Counted from the first letter of the stretch, positions 30,711-39,907 are shown. The stretch: DNA of 64,000 bases from Sulfuricurvum sp. PD_MW2 (GCF_002633015.1 NZ_NSIU01000006.1:27381-91380), one strand, 5' to 3'. The notes: generated by a model from the letters alone, not told the origin. Made by a program: numbers and translations.

Positions 30711-31958
30711 TTGAAATTTTTTCTCTCTATTATGATGTTTTTCCAACTATCATGGAGTGCAGATGCAACATTGGAAGTGGTAAAAGGGGTCGAGGGGTTA
30801 GTCCCTTTGGCCATTGAGGATGGCTCTTATCAGCCGAATGAGTCATCTCGAAAATTTATGAAGATGTTAGCTGCGGATATGAATGTTATTTCTATGTTCA
30901 CCGTAAACGAGTCATATTCTACAGGTTCTTTTGATTCACTGTCTCCGTCTGCTATCCATCAAGATGCGCAATATCTTCTGCGATATCGACTTGCTGATGA
31001 TGGTATGGGAGGAGTTAAAGCAGATATAAAACTGCTTCAAAACGGCAGAGAGATCTTCTTTAAAAATTATATATTAAAACAAAGCGACATGGCGGTTTTT
31101 CTTGCTCATACAATTGCTTATGACATTAATAATAAACTTGGTGGCGCTCCGATTGATTGGATTAAACGCAAAGTTCTGCTTATCCGTTTAACGAGCCCGA
31201 AACATTCAGAAATTGTAGCGGCTGATTATACGTTGTCGTATCAAAAAGTGATTGTGACCGGGGGGATGTACGGATTTGCAAAATGGGCAAATAAAGAGCA
31301 AAGTGATCTGTATTATACGTCATTGGCAGATTTCAAGCCGACAATTTATAAAATGAATTTGTACAGCGGTAAAAAAGAAAAAGTAATCAGTTCAGATGGT
31401 ATGGCAGTATGTTCGGATGTGAGTGAAGATGGTAACCGTCTTTTGCTGACTTTGGCACCTAACGGTCAACCTGATATTTTTTTATACGATATTCATTCCG
31501 GCAGTAAAACACAAATTACTAATTACTCGGGAATTGATGTAAATGGACAATTTATGGGAGACGGTTCAATTGCGTTTGTTTCGAATCGATTAGGATATCC
31601 GAATATATTTTCAATACGTCCGGGAAGTAATGCCGTATCGCAGCTGGTTTATCAAGGGAAAAATAATTCCTCTTTGAGCTCATATAAAAATTTGCTTGTA
31701 TATAAAGCGAGAGAAAACAGTGCTACGTATGAAGGGAATGCTTTCAATCTTCATTTGCTTTCAATCAATTCGGGCAATGTAAAACGGCTTACTGCAAGCG
31801 GAGAGAATGATTTTCCAAAATTTTCTCTGGACGGTGAAGCGATTTTGTACATAAAACAAGAAGGAGCCCGCAGTTCGGTGGGTGTAATCCGTTTCGGATT
31901 GAACAAAAGTTTTATATTTCCACTGAAAATCGGACGAATTCAATCAATCGATTGGTAG
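30711..31958 (+). CDS. tolB: Tol-Pal system protein TolB
   Basis: A 415-residue periplasmic protein with a signal peptide (1-16), an N-terminal alpha/beta domain and a C-terminal beta-propeller. Propeller repeats are visible as DVSEDGNRLLLTL, DIFLYDIHSG and PKFSLDGEAILYI. The start is TTG at 30711, 7 bases after AAGGAG that overlaps the tolA stop. It binds Pal in the outer membrane. Confidence 0.9.
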   Translation: MKFFLSIMMFFQLSWSADATLEVVKGVEGLVPLAIEDGSYQPNESSRKFMKMLAADMNVISMFTVNESYSTGSFDSLSPSAIHQDAQYLLRYRLADDGMGGVKADIKLLQNGREIFFKNYILKQSDMAVFLAHTIAYDINNKLGGAPIDWIKRKVLLIRLTSPKHSEIVAADYTLSYQKVIVTGGMYGFAKWANKEQSDLYYTSLADFKPTIYKMNLYSGKKEKVISSDGMAVCSDVSEDGNRLLLTLAPNGQPDIFLYDIHSGSKTQITNYSGIDVNGQFMGDGSIAFVSNRLGYPNIFSIRPGSNAVSQLVYQGKNNSSLSSYKNLLVYKARENSATYEGNAFNLHLLSINSGNVKRLTASGENDFPKFSLDGEAILYIKQEGARSSVGVIRFGLNKSFIFPLKIGRIQSIDW

Positions 31959-32011
31959 AATTAATGATTTTTGGATATTATTCCATATATTTATTATCCT
32001 GAGGAGATATC

Positions 32012-32554
32012 ATGATGAAAAAAGTTGCTTTTCTAAGCGCAACTGTAGCAATGTTGGTTTTGAGCGGATGTAGTTCAAAAGAGCCTGCGATCGATGCAAC
32101 TGCAAACGGTGCATCTGCTGGAACAAACGTAAATGCGGCTGGTGCAAATGGTTCTGTAATTTCACCAATTACAAACGCAAACCCAACTGACGCAAATGCG
32201 GCTGCAAACGGTGCTAATGCAACTGGTTCAGATGGCAAATTAGTGAGCATTTTGTTTGATTACGATAAATTCGATATCCGTGCTGACATGCAAGAAGCAA
32301 TGACTAAAAACACTATGCTACTAAAAGGCAAAACAATCAAGCTTGAAGGTAACTGTGACGAATTCGGAAGCGATGAGTACAACTATGCACTTGGTCTTAA
32401 ACGTGCAAACGCTGTAAAAGCAGCTTTGATCAACGGTGGTGTAAGTGCTGATGCTATTTCTATGACAAGCCTTGGCGAAAGCAATCCTGTTTGTTTGGAA
32501 AAAACACAAGAGTGCTGGGCTAAAAATCGTCGCGTAGATTTCAAACTTCCGTAA
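32012..32554 (+). CDS. pal: Peptidoglycan-associated lipoprotein Pal
   Basis: A 180-residue OmpA-family lipoprotein. Lipobox LSGC puts the lipidated Cys at residue 20. A low-complexity Ala/Asn/Gly/Thr linker (25-72) follows, then the OmpA domain with ILFDYDKFDIR, EGNCDEFGSDEYN and GLKRANAVK; the last part binds diaminopimelate in peptidoglycan. The linker is unusually Asn/Ala-rich. ATG 32012 follows TGAGGAGATATC; an adjacent ATG at 32015 is equally possible. Confidence 0.95.
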   Translation: MMKKVAFLSATVAMLVLSGCSSKEPAIDATANGASAGTNVNAAGANGSVISPITNANPTDANAAANGANATGSDGKLVSILFDYDKFDIRADMQEAMTKNTMLLKGKTIKLEGNCDEFGSDEYNYALGLKRANAVKAALINGGVSADAISMTSLGESNPVCLEKTQECWAKNRRVDFKLP

Positions 32555-33427
32555 ATGCGTTCGCTAGTACTGATCTCTTTCCTTCTTAGTACTGCACTCA
32601 CCGCTTCTGAACCTTCCGTGTTCGGAGCGGGAGACCTCAATAACCCTAACCCTTATGGCCTTACCCACGAAGAGAAATTGATTCTCGAAAATAAAAAAGA
32701 GATTCAAACTGTCATTCAAAAAAATAGTGTACAAAATGCCAAAGTAGAGACTGTTTCTGAACGTTTAGACGGAATGCAGGGGATTATTGAAGGTTTAGGG
32801 CAACGTGCAAACGAGCAGGCTTTAACACTGCAAAAATTGCAAGAAAAGATGGATTCGGAGAATAACACTTCCAATAGTGGAGACCTTCAAAAACAGCTTT
32901 CTGCAAACACTGAAAACATCGCGCAGTTCAAAGTTTTACTCGAAGAACTTTCACGTGTAGTAGATGATATCAATGGAAATTACGTTACAAAAGAGCAGTT
33001 TTCAGCATTGATTAAACAGCTCAAAGTGACTCCGCCGGAATCTTCTGCATCTCCGGCAACCATGTCAAACAGTGCTTTGGAAAAAGAAGCAAATCGACTT
33101 TTTGGACAAAAACAGTACAGTGATGCTCAAAAATATTTTGAACAGATGGTTCAAAAAAAGCATAAGGTATCCGAAGCATTGTTTATGATTGGTGAGACCT
33201 ACTTTGAGCGAAAAAATTATAAAGAAGCGGTAGCTAATTATAAAGAATCTGCTGCTCGCAATGAAAAAGCACTCTATATGCCGACCCTTTTATTGCATGC
33301 GGGAATGTCAATGGAAAAAACCGGAGACAGCGCAACGGCGAAAGCTTTTTATCAGGCTACCGTCTCAAAATATTCAGGAACCGGTGCAGCAAAAGAGGCA
33401 CAGGAACGGTTATCTAAGTTAAAATAA
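32555..33427 (+). CDS. cpoB: CpoB/YbgF-type cell-division coordinator
   Basis: A 290-residue periplasmic protein. It has a signal peptide (1-17), a central coiled coil (about 45-150) and C-terminal tetratricopeptide repeats (170-290: LFGQKQYSDAQKYFEQM, YFERKNYKEAVANYKES). It has the length and position of CpoB, which couples peptidoglycan synthesis to Tol-mediated constriction. It abuts pal and is the last gene of the tol-pal run. Confidence 0.87.
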   Translation: MRSLVLISFLLSTALTASEPSVFGAGDLNNPNPYGLTHEEKLILENKKEIQTVIQKNSVQNAKVETVSERLDGMQGIIEGLGQRANEQALTLQKLQEKMDSENNTSNSGDLQKQLSANTENIAQFKVLLEELSRVVDDINGNYVTKEQFSALIKQLKVTPPESSASPATMSNSALEKEANRLFGQKQYSDAQKYFEQMVQKKHKVSEALFMIGETYFERKNYKEAVANYKESAARNEKALYMPTLLLHAGMSMEKTGDSATAKAFYQATVSKYSGTGAAKEAQERLSKLK

Positions 33428-33511
33428 CCCTCCCTTCTCTAAATTATGCCTTTCAGCATCATTAGAGGTAAATGTGCTAAAATCGCACAAACTAAAATTA
33501 AGGCATTAAAA

Positions 33512-34033
33512 ATGGCAATTGAAAACAATCAAATCGTATCGATTGAGTACGAAGTACGTGATGGCGGAAATGTCGTAGATAGCAACGTTGGCGGACATCC
33601 GCTGACATTTATGTTTGGGAAAGGGCAAATTATCCCTGGTCTTGAAAACGGTATCGCACATATGAGTATCGGTGAAAAAGGGGATATCCTTGTAAAAGCT
33701 GCCGATGCATACGGTGATTACAATGAAGAAGCTCAACAAGAACTTCCACGCGAACAATTCGCAGGAATCGATTTGAATGTCGGCATGACACTTTACGGTC
33801 AAGGTGAAGATGGCGGAACCGTTCAAGTTATCGTAAAAGAGATCAAAGATGATGTTGTTATCATCGATTTCAATCACCCGCTTGCAGGAAAAGATTTGAT
33901 GTTTACCGTTACAATCAGTAATGTTCGTGATGCATCTGCTGAAGAGGCTATGACTGGTGTTCCGGCTGAAAACCGCGTTGAAGAAGGCGGATGTTGTGGA
34001 AGTGGCGGTAATCACGGCTGTGGATGTCACTAA
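33512..34033 (+). CDS. slyD: FKBP-type prolyl isomerase SlyD
   Basis: A 173-residue peptidyl-prolyl isomerase and chaperone. The FKBP domain is split by the insert-in-flap segment, as in SlyD (VGGHPLTFMFGKGQIIPGLE, then NVGMTLYGQ, DFNHPLAGKDL). The tail, GGCCGSGGNHGCGCH, is a Cys/His/Gly-rich nickel-binding end like that of enterobacterial and Helicobacter SlyD. ATG 33512 gives the family N-terminus with AAGG upstream; an in-frame ATG 66 bases earlier is rejected. Confidence 0.94.
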   Translation: MAIENNQIVSIEYEVRDGGNVVDSNVGGHPLTFMFGKGQIIPGLENGIAHMSIGEKGDILVKAADAYGDYNEEAQQELPREQFAGIDLNVGMTLYGQGEDGGTVQVIVKEIKDDVVIIDFNHPLAGKDLMFTVTISNVRDASAEEAMTGVPAENRVEEGGCCGSGGNHGCGCH

Positions 34034-34787
34034 TTTCCTAACCGCATCTCCCTCATCGGTAGAAGCGTTTAAAACGGCAAATTTACTCAAAGGTTTAGGG
34101 GTAAATGCTATCATCCTAGGAGAACGGGGTACGGGTAAACTTACCCTCGCCCGTTATATCCTCCCTCATGCACCTATCATCGATGCCAGTCATTTTGATG
34201 AACTTTTGGACGCGATTGAGTCCAATAATGATGTGATTATCCACAAGCTCGATAACGTTGCCAATTTGAAGCGTCTTATTGAAACGATACAAAAACACCG
34301 AACACGTGTCATTGCTACAGGCGGAGGACGCTATTCTCAAGATCAGTTGGATGAGATTTTTACAATTCGTCTGGCTCTTCCCCCCTTATCTGAACGACAA
34401 GAAGATGTGAAAATATTAGTCGATGCATTTATCAAAGAGGCAAGAGAGACATTAGGGAAATCTGAATCATTTGATTTGGCAGGGTTCCTCCCCGACTTAA
34501 GTGAAAACGCTATTTCATTACGTCGACAGGTTTATTTGCATTATCTGTTTGACAGTATCAATGAAAACGATTTGATGGGGATAATGGAACACTATTTGGA
34601 AGAAAAACTCGGCAGTAACAACGATTACCGGGCATTTTTACATTTATATGAAGTGCCGTTAATCAGAGCTGGGATTAAGCGTTTTAAGTCACAATTACAG
34701 CTGGCAGAACGTTTAGGGCTAAACCGTAATACATTACGGAAAAAAATTGCGGATCACTCCGAGTATAAATTAGAAACCAAGGAATAA
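34020..34787 (+). CDS. Degenerate NtrC-like / Fis-HTH regulator
   Basis: A 255-residue protein. A P-loop-like GERGTGKL (34-41) is followed by a short, reduced AAA+ region in which neither a GAFTGA sigma-54 contact loop nor an acidic Walker B is seen. The LPPLSERQEDVKIL segment (119-133) is typical of NtrC-family ATPases. A Fis-type helix-turn-helix ends the protein (about 220-250: LAERLGLNRNTLRKKI). The start is taken as GTG 34020, overlapping the slyD end by 14 bases; an upstream ATG at 33957 would bury 63 more bases in slyD. It probably binds DNA; activation through sigma-54 is doubtful. Confidence 0.65.
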   Translation: MDVTNFLTASPSSVEAFKTANLLKGLGVNAIILGERGTGKLTLARYILPHAPIIDASHFDELLDAIESNNDVIIHKLDNVANLKRLIETIQKHRTRVIATGGGRYSQDQLDEIFTIRLALPPLSERQEDVKILVDAFIKEARETLGKSESFDLAGFLPDLSENAISLRRQVYLHYLFDSINENDLMGIMEHYLEEKLGSNNDYRAFLHLYEVPLIRAGIKRFKSQLQLAERLGLNRNTLRKKIADHSEYKLETKE

Positions 34788-34789
34788 TA

Positions 34790-35722
34790 ATGTCTAAAAA
34801 AATTGCAATGATTTTCCCGGGTCAGGGATCTCAAAGTATCGGGATGGGGAAATCATTTTATGAAAATTCTCCCCTTGCTCGCGAAATGTTTGAAAAAGCG
34901 GGTGAACGTATCGGTGTTGATTTCAGCAAACTTTTGTTTGAAGAGAATACGCAACTCGATCAAACGGAATATACACAGCCGGCCATTTTATTGGTTTCAA
35001 TCATTGCATATAAACTTTTTCAAGAGGCAAAACCGAGTGATGCCGTGGTGTTTTTAGGGCACTCATTGGGCGAGTTTAGTGCACTGTGCGCCAGCGGTGC
35101 GATCGACTATGTGGATGCTGTAGAATTAGTCCATAAACGCGGAAAATTGATGACTCAAGCGTGCGAAAGCATCAATGCGGGGATGATGGCGATTTTAGGC
35201 TTAGATGACAATGTTGTTGAAGAACTCTGTGCAAAAGCGAACGCTGAAGGAAAAAAAGTGTGGCCGGCAAACTATAATCAAGTAGGGCAGCTGGTTGTAG
35301 CCGGTATCAAAGAAGATCTTCAAGCGATGGAGAGTGTATTCAAAGAAGCAGGTGCGAAGCGGGCATTATTGCTCAATATGTCGATTGCGAGCCATTGTCC
35401 TCTTCTTGAACCGGCGATGGAACCGTTGGCCGAAGCGATGGCATCGATGCTCAACGACAACTTTAGCGCACCAATTATCTCAAATGCGACCACAAACGGT
35501 TACTCTACTAAAGATGAAGCGATCGAACGACTCAAAGTTCAATTGATTCAACCGGTGAAATACAAACAATCGATTCAAGCGATTGCAGGTCAGATCGACA
35601 TGATGATCGAATTCGGTAACGGTGCGGTCCTTAAAGGTCTCAACAAACGAAACGCGCCAGACGTAGAAACTGTAGGGATCAATGACATGGAATCGCTTGC
35701 AAAGGTTTGTGAAGCACTGTAA
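34790..35722 (+). CDS. fabD: Malonyl-CoA:ACP transacylase
   Basis: A 310-residue acyltransferase charging ACP with malonate for fatty-acid synthesis. The N-terminal FPGQGSQSIGMGK and the nucleophile elbow GHSLGEFSAL are visible, as is the catalytic-His region ASHCPLLEPA. It starts 2 bases after the Fis-like gene and overlaps the nitrilase gene by 1 base. Confidence 0.95.
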   Translation: MSKKIAMIFPGQGSQSIGMGKSFYENSPLAREMFEKAGERIGVDFSKLLFEENTQLDQTEYTQPAILLVSIIAYKLFQEAKPSDAVVFLGHSLGEFSALCASGAIDYVDAVELVHKRGKLMTQACESINAGMMAILGLDDNVVEELCAKANAEGKKVWPANYNQVGQLVVAGIKEDLQAMESVFKEAGAKRALLLNMSIASHCPLLEPAMEPLAEAMASMLNDNFSAPIISNATTNGYSTKDEAIERLKVQLIQPVKYKQSIQAIAGQIDMMIEFGNGAVLKGLNKRNAPDVETVGINDMESLAKVCEAL

Positions 35723-36480
35723 TGAAAGTCGCACTCATACAATTCGCTCCGAAATTAAACCGTTCAAATTTGAAGGATGTATTGGAACGGATTGAAGCAA
35801 ATTCTGATGCTGATGTAATTGTTTTCCCAGAACTTGCGTTGAACGGTTACATGCTTCAGGATAAGCTTTATGAAGATGCATGGAAAACTGATGAATTGCA
35901 TGCGTTAGCTGAAGCTAGCCAACAATGTGACATCGTCATAGGCGCTGCATTGTGGGATCGAGGAAATGTATATAACAGTGCACTATACTTTTCCAAAGGG
36001 GTTCTTTTACATATACACCATAAAAACTATCTTCCGACGTACGGAATGTTCGAAGAGGGTCGCTATTTTTGTGCAGGAAGTCAGACAACCTCATTTGAAA
36101 CACCTCATGGAAACGCTCTTATGGTTGTTTGCGAAGACCTGTGGCGTGCAGAGACGATTGCCGCGATTGCTGCTTCGGATGCTGAAATCGTTTATGTATT
36201 GGCAGCTTCTCCTGCTCGTGATTTTGGGGAAGAGGGGATTGACATCGAATCACAATGGGATTCTCTGTTAAAATCGACGGCTCTTCTGTCGCATAATTAT
36301 GTTGTTTTTGTGAATCGTGTAGGATTCGAGGACGGCTTAGGTTTTTGGGGTGGAAGTCGTATTATTACTCCAATGGGGAAAAGAGAATCGTGCTTCTCTC
36401 TTTTTGAATCTGAATCAAAAGTTTATTCACTCGATCAGCGTTTAAAAAAACTTGGTCGATATTTAGTCAAACATCAATAA
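35722..36480 (+). CDS. Carbon-nitrogen hydrolase (nitrilase superfamily), intact triad
   Basis: A 252-residue nitrilase-fold hydrolase with a complete catalytic triad: Glu37 in VFPELALNGY, Lys101 in HHKNYLPT and Cys137 in VVCEDLW. The YGMFEEGRYF segment after the Lys resembles the glutaminase-type domain of NAD synthetases and related amidases. It sits in fabD-(this)-mtnN order. The substrate is unknown. Confidence 0.85.
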   Translation: MKVALIQFAPKLNRSNLKDVLERIEANSDADVIVFPELALNGYMLQDKLYEDAWKTDELHALAEASQQCDIVIGAALWDRGNVYNSALYFSKGVLLHIHHKNYLPTYGMFEEGRYFCAGSQTTSFETPHGNALMVVCEDLWRAETIAAIAASDAEIVYVLAASPARDFGEEGIDIESQWDSLLKSTALLSHNYVVFVNRVGFEDGLGFWGGSRIITPMGKRESCFSLFESESKVYSLDQRLKKLGRYLVKHQ

Positions 36481-36488
36481 GGGAAAAA

Positions 36489-37181
36489 ATGAAAATTGCC
36501 ATAATGGGCGCAATGCGCGAAGAGATTGAACCGATTTTAAACACGCTTGGAGAATATACGAGCGAAGAGTATGCCGGTAATGTTTTTTATCGAGCGGAAT
36601 ATGCGGGACATGAACTGGTTATAGCCTATTCAAAAATCGGAAAAGTATTTTCTGCGATTACCGCATCGGTAATGTTGGAACGGTATGGGGCAAAAGCACT
36701 TTTATTTAGCGGTGTTGCCGGAGGGATCAGCAAAGATCTGCACATCGGTGATTTGATTATGGCAAGCGCATTATGTCAGCATGATGTCGATATCACCGCA
36801 TTCGGTCATCCGGATGGATTTATTCCGGAAAGTTCAGTGATGATTGAAACCGATAATGATCTTCGCTCTCTTGCTTCAGAAATCGCTATCGATATGGGCG
36901 TTGAGCTGTATGAGGGGATTATTGCAACGGGAGATCAGTTCGTTGCAAGCAGTGAGCGTAAAGGGTGGATTGAAAAAACGTTTAATGCGGATGCATTGGA
37001 GATGGAAGGGGCAAGCGTTGCTTGTGTATGTCATAACTTCGGTGTTCCGTTCTTTGTCCTTCGTGCTATTAGTGACAGCGCGGATGGTTCAGCTGATATG
37101 GATTTTGACGCATTCTTACAAAGTTCAGCACAAGTGAGTGCGAAATTTATTTTAGAGATGGTAAAACGAATTGGCGATTAA
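36489..37181 (+). CDS. mtnN: 5'-methylthioadenosine/S-adenosylhomocysteine (and likely aminofutalosine) nucleosidase
   Basis: A 230-residue MTAN. The N-terminal IMGAMREEIEP carries the catalytic Glu; VAGGISKDLHIGD, MEGASVACV and the catalytic Asp in AISDSADGSA follow. In Campylobacterota this enzyme also acts in the futalosine pathway to menaquinone, an established role in relatives. It overlaps the TtcA-like gene by 11 bases. Confidence 0.93.
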   Translation: MKIAIMGAMREEIEPILNTLGEYTSEEYAGNVFYRAEYAGHELVIAYSKIGKVFSAITASVMLERYGAKALLFSGVAGGISKDLHIGDLIMASALCQHDVDITAFGHPDGFIPESSVMIETDNDLRSLASEIAIDMGVELYEGIIATGDQFVASSERKGWIEKTFNADALEMEGASVACVCHNFGVPFFVLRAISDSADGSADMDFDAFLQSSAQVSAKFILEMVKRIGD

Positions 37182-37929
37182 ACTCAGTAAAAAAATTATG
37201 AGCAAAATCGGTCGTACGAATGCCGAGTTTGCTCTGATCGAAGAGGGGGATAAAATCCTCGTAGGCTTGAGCGGAGGTAAAGATTCCCTCACGATGATCC
37301 ATGCGTTGATGGAACAACAGCGTCGTGCCCCTTTTAAATTTGAGCTCGTTGCGGTCACAGTGACTTATGGAATGGGAGAAGATTTATCGGCATTGATTGC
37401 TCATTGTGCCGAGCATGGGATCCCTCATCGTGTCTATGAAACCAATACCTATGAGATTGCGGCGGATAAAATACGGCAAAACTCTTCATTCTGCAGCTTT
37501 TTCTCCCGTATGCGCCGCGGAGCATTATATAGCGCGGCTAAAGAGTTCGGATGCAATAAAGTGGCACTCGGTCATCATCTTGATGACGCGGCTGAGAGCT
37601 TTTTTATGAACTTTATCTACAATGGACATATGAGAGCGTTAGCACCAAAATATCGAGCAGGGAACGGTCTTATCGTTATTCGTCCGCTCATCCAGTTACG
37701 TGAGCGTCAACTCTCTGCATGTGCTTTGGAAAACGAAATGCCGACCATCGGTGATGAAGCGTGTCCGTCGATGCGATTCGATGTCAAAATGCCCCATGCG
37801 AGGGCGAGTATGAAAACGATGCTTTTCGAGATGGAGCAAAAGTATCCTGACCTATTTGTTTCGATCAACTCAGCTTTCGGTCATATCAGCGACGATGCTT
37901 TTTTTGACCCCTCACGTTTTAACCTGTAA
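37171..37929 (+). CDS. TtcA-like PP-loop ATPase, tRNA thiolation family
   Basis: A 252-residue N-type ATP pyrophosphatase. The PP-loop SGGKDS is at 34-39, and GHHLDDAAESFFMN and VIRPL motifs match TtcA (2-thiocytidine at tRNA position 32). The usual CxxC before SRLRRG reads Cys108-Ser-Phe-Phe111, and the second pair is reduced to Cys198 in EACPSM. Two cluster cysteines of canonical TtcA are therefore absent. The start is TTG 37171, or possibly ATG 37198. It converges on mutY with an 18-base overlap. Confidence 0.75.
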   Translation: MAIKLSKKIMSKIGRTNAEFALIEEGDKILVGLSGGKDSLTMIHALMEQQRRAPFKFELVAVTVTYGMGEDLSALIAHCAEHGIPHRVYETNTYEIAADKIRQNSSFCSFFSRMRRGALYSAAKEFGCNKVALGHHLDDAAESFFMNFIYNGHMRALAPKYRAGNGLIVIRPLIQLRERQLSACALENEMPTIGDEACPSMRFDVKMPHARASMKTMLFEMEQKYPDLFVSINSAFGHISDDAFFDPSRFNL

Positions 37930-38865
37930 TAAACTAACCACTTTATGATCGGCACGGCTCAGTGAGAGCTCTGCGATCTCATCGATCTCAAACCACTCGA
38001 ATCCCTCTTCGCTACAGGTGTCAGCACTTAGATAGATCTCTGCTTCCAAGGTAAAATGACTGTAGTGTTGTGTGATGTGTCCTAAATGCTCTGCAGTAGA
38101 CGGTTCAGTTGTCTCATAAAATCCCCACAATCCGTGCAAAAATTTATTGCTTCTTTGTCGCAGTGCATAACGGTTGTTATTATGATACACGATAATGTTG
38201 CGGGTGCGAATCGGTTTAATCGTTTGTTTTTTAGGTAAGGGATACGATAATGGGCTATTTTTCCCCTCACACCATAATTCAAATGGGCACGATTCGCATA
38301 AAGGTTTTTTTGGCAAACAAATCAACGCACCTACATCCATCATCGCTTGATTGTATGCATATGGATGTTTGGTATCAAAAAGTCTATAGGCATATTCCCA
38401 CAGCTTTTTTTCATCCCTCTCTTTCAGTGCAAAATAACGGTGAAGTATCCGTTTGACATTCGCATCGAGAATCGGCAAGGGCTCATGATAGGCAAAAGCG
38501 GCAATCGCGTGAGCGGTGGAACGCCCGATACCGCTGAGCTTCATTAGATCGTGGGCATTGGTCGGTAGTATTCCGTTGCATTGACGGGCGGCATTGTGGA
38601 GATTGCGTGCGCGGGTGTAGTAGCCTAATCCTTCCCATTTTTTGAGGACATCATCAAGCTCGGAGGTAGCAACGTCGGCGAGGGTAGGGAACCGCTCTAA
38701 AAACGGAAAATAAAACCGCTCCAACACCGTTTTGACCTGTGTTTGCTGGAGCATGATTTCGCTGAGGTAGATGTGATAGGGAATATCGGTGGTACGCCAC
38801 GGAAGATCGTGACGGCCGTGTTGGGCATACCAAGTTAGAAGGGATTTATGGACTTTTTGATGCAT
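37912..38865 (-). CDS. mutY: A/G-specific adenine DNA glycosylase MutY
   Basis: A 317-residue base-excision enzyme removing adenine opposite 8-oxoguanine. Catalytic Glu36 lies in SEIMLQQTQV, the helix-hairpin-helix is LSGIGRSTAHA, and catalytic Asp134 lies in ILDANV. The 4Fe-4S ligands follow the C-x6-C-x2-C-x5-C pattern (CLPKKPLCESCPFELWC). A MutT-like C-terminal domain follows. ATG 38865 follows GAGGT and gives the family N-terminus; a longer in-frame start at 38904 is rejected. Confidence 0.94.
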   Translation of the reverse strand: MHQKVHKSLLTWYAQHGRHDLPWRTTDIPYHIYLSEIMLQQTQVKTVLERFYFPFLERFPTLADVATSELDDVLKKWEGLGYYTRARNLHNAARQCNGILPTNAHDLMKLSGIGRSTAHAIAAFAYHEPLPILDANVKRILHRYFALKERDEKKLWEYAYRLFDTKHPYAYNQAMMDVGALICLPKKPLCESCPFELWCEGKNSPLSYPLPKKQTIKPIRTRNIIVYHNNNRYALRQRSNKFLHGLWGFYETTEPSTAEHLGHITQHYSHFTLEAEIYLSADTCSEEGFEWFEIDEIAELSLSRADHKVVSLLQVKT

Positions 38866-39031
38866 GACATATTGTACCTCAAAGTGTATTTTGATCGCAT
38901 TCAACTGTATGCTTTATAAGAGGCATTGAGCTATAATCCAACAACTTTTAATTGGATAAATTATGATTATCTTGAGAGTGATGAAGAATCTTTAATATGG
39001 ATGAAAAGATGACAGGCAAAGAGGGGAAATA
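38866..39031 (+). other. Intergenic region upstream of the TIR-like gene
   Basis: An AT-rich 166-base gap between divergent mutY and the TIR-like gene. TATAAT occurs at 38932-38937. A stretch at about 38957-39012 reads in one frame as DYLESDEESLIWMKR then stop, with no start codon, and may be the remnant of a lost gene. A short ORF beginning ATG at 38998 ends at the TIR-gene start in a TAATG junction. Confidence 0.3.
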
Positions 39032-39907
39032 ATGGAAGAGTTCATTGAAATATTTTTGAAAAATAAATGCGATGAAATTCCATCGAGTCAGACCGAGAAT
39101 ACAAATAAATTTTTGCCATTTTATGCCACGATTCCAAATGATGATTTAGCCTATCTTTTCTCTTATTTACACACTTCATTCAATGGGTTGTTTCAATTTC
39201 TAAATGACAAAATTACAGTAAATCATCATTATAATGCTGATGCGAGCAGAGAATTAATCTCAGTGATAGATTTCTATAAAACGTTGGACCAAGCATTAAA
39301 GGAGACTCCATATGAATTTGAATTAGACAATTCATATTTGGAAGTTATACACCAGTGTGAAGGATTTTTATCAGGTAGTGGAGGCAGTGCCATACCTGCT
39401 GATTTTGAAAAAATTAATATCATTGAAATTAAGCCTATTTTTAAAGTTTTATATTTACCCGATATGACAAAAACTACTTTTTCAAATAATCAAAAGCAAA
39501 ATATTAAAGAAACACATATGCAAACAGTAAAAAGTAAAGTATTTATCGTGCATGGGCATGACAATGAAACGAAACAAGAAGTAGCTCGGTTTATCGAAAG
39601 TATTGGATTGCAAACGATCATACTGCATGAACAAGCTAGTAGAAGCATGACGATTATTGAAAAGATTGAACATTATTCTGATGAAGCAAACTTCGCTGTC
39701 GTTTTATATACTCCTTGTGACAAAGGAAGAGGATCATTAGAAACCAATGTTCCGGCTAGAAATAGAGCTAGACAAAATGTTGTTTTTGAACACGGGTATT
39801 TAATGGCGAAAATCGGGCGACAACATGTATGTGCATTGGTAAAAGGTGAAATTGAAACGCCAACTATACTACATTGGATGCTTTTGGTGGTTGGAAGAAA
39901 GAATTGA
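39032..39907 (+). CDS. TIR-like (PF10137-type) nucleotide-binding protein, C-terminus frameshifted
   Basis: A 291-codon frame preceded by GAGGGG. Residues 1-165 are an acidic, helical N-terminal region I do not recognise. Residues 169-280 form a TIR-like domain: VFIVHGHDNETK (170-181), ASRSMTIIEKIEHYS, and NVVFEHGYLM (249-258) with Glu253 at the position conserved in these families. After GEIETPT (residue 278) the frame runs 13 unrelated residues to a stop, while another frame continues with family-like sequence to 39954. The gene therefore looks damaged by a small deletion. TIR-like proteins of this type occur in antiphage and signalling loci; function here is inference. Confidence 0.75.
   Translation: MEEFIEIFLKNKCDEIPSSQTENTNKFLPFYATIPNDDLAYLFSYLHTSFNGLFQFLNDKITVNHHYNADASRELISVIDFYKTLDQALKETPYEFELDNSYLEVIHQCEGFLSGSGGSAIPADFEKINIIEIKPIFKVLYLPDMTKTTFSNNQKQNIKETHMQTVKSKVFIVHGHDNETKQEVARFIESIGLQTIILHEQASRSMTIIEKIEHYSDEANFAVVLYTPCDKGRGSLETNVPARNRARQNVVFEHGYLMAKIGRQHVCALVKGEIETPTILHWMLLVVGRKN

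Noticed and set aside
33506..34114. A 202-codon open frame on the minus strand
   Set aside because: It is a shadow of slyD, whose FKBP domain and metal-binding tail are unmistakable.
38866..38904. Longer MutY start at 38904
   Set aside because: The ATG at 38865 has a GAGGT site and matches the usual MutY N-terminus.
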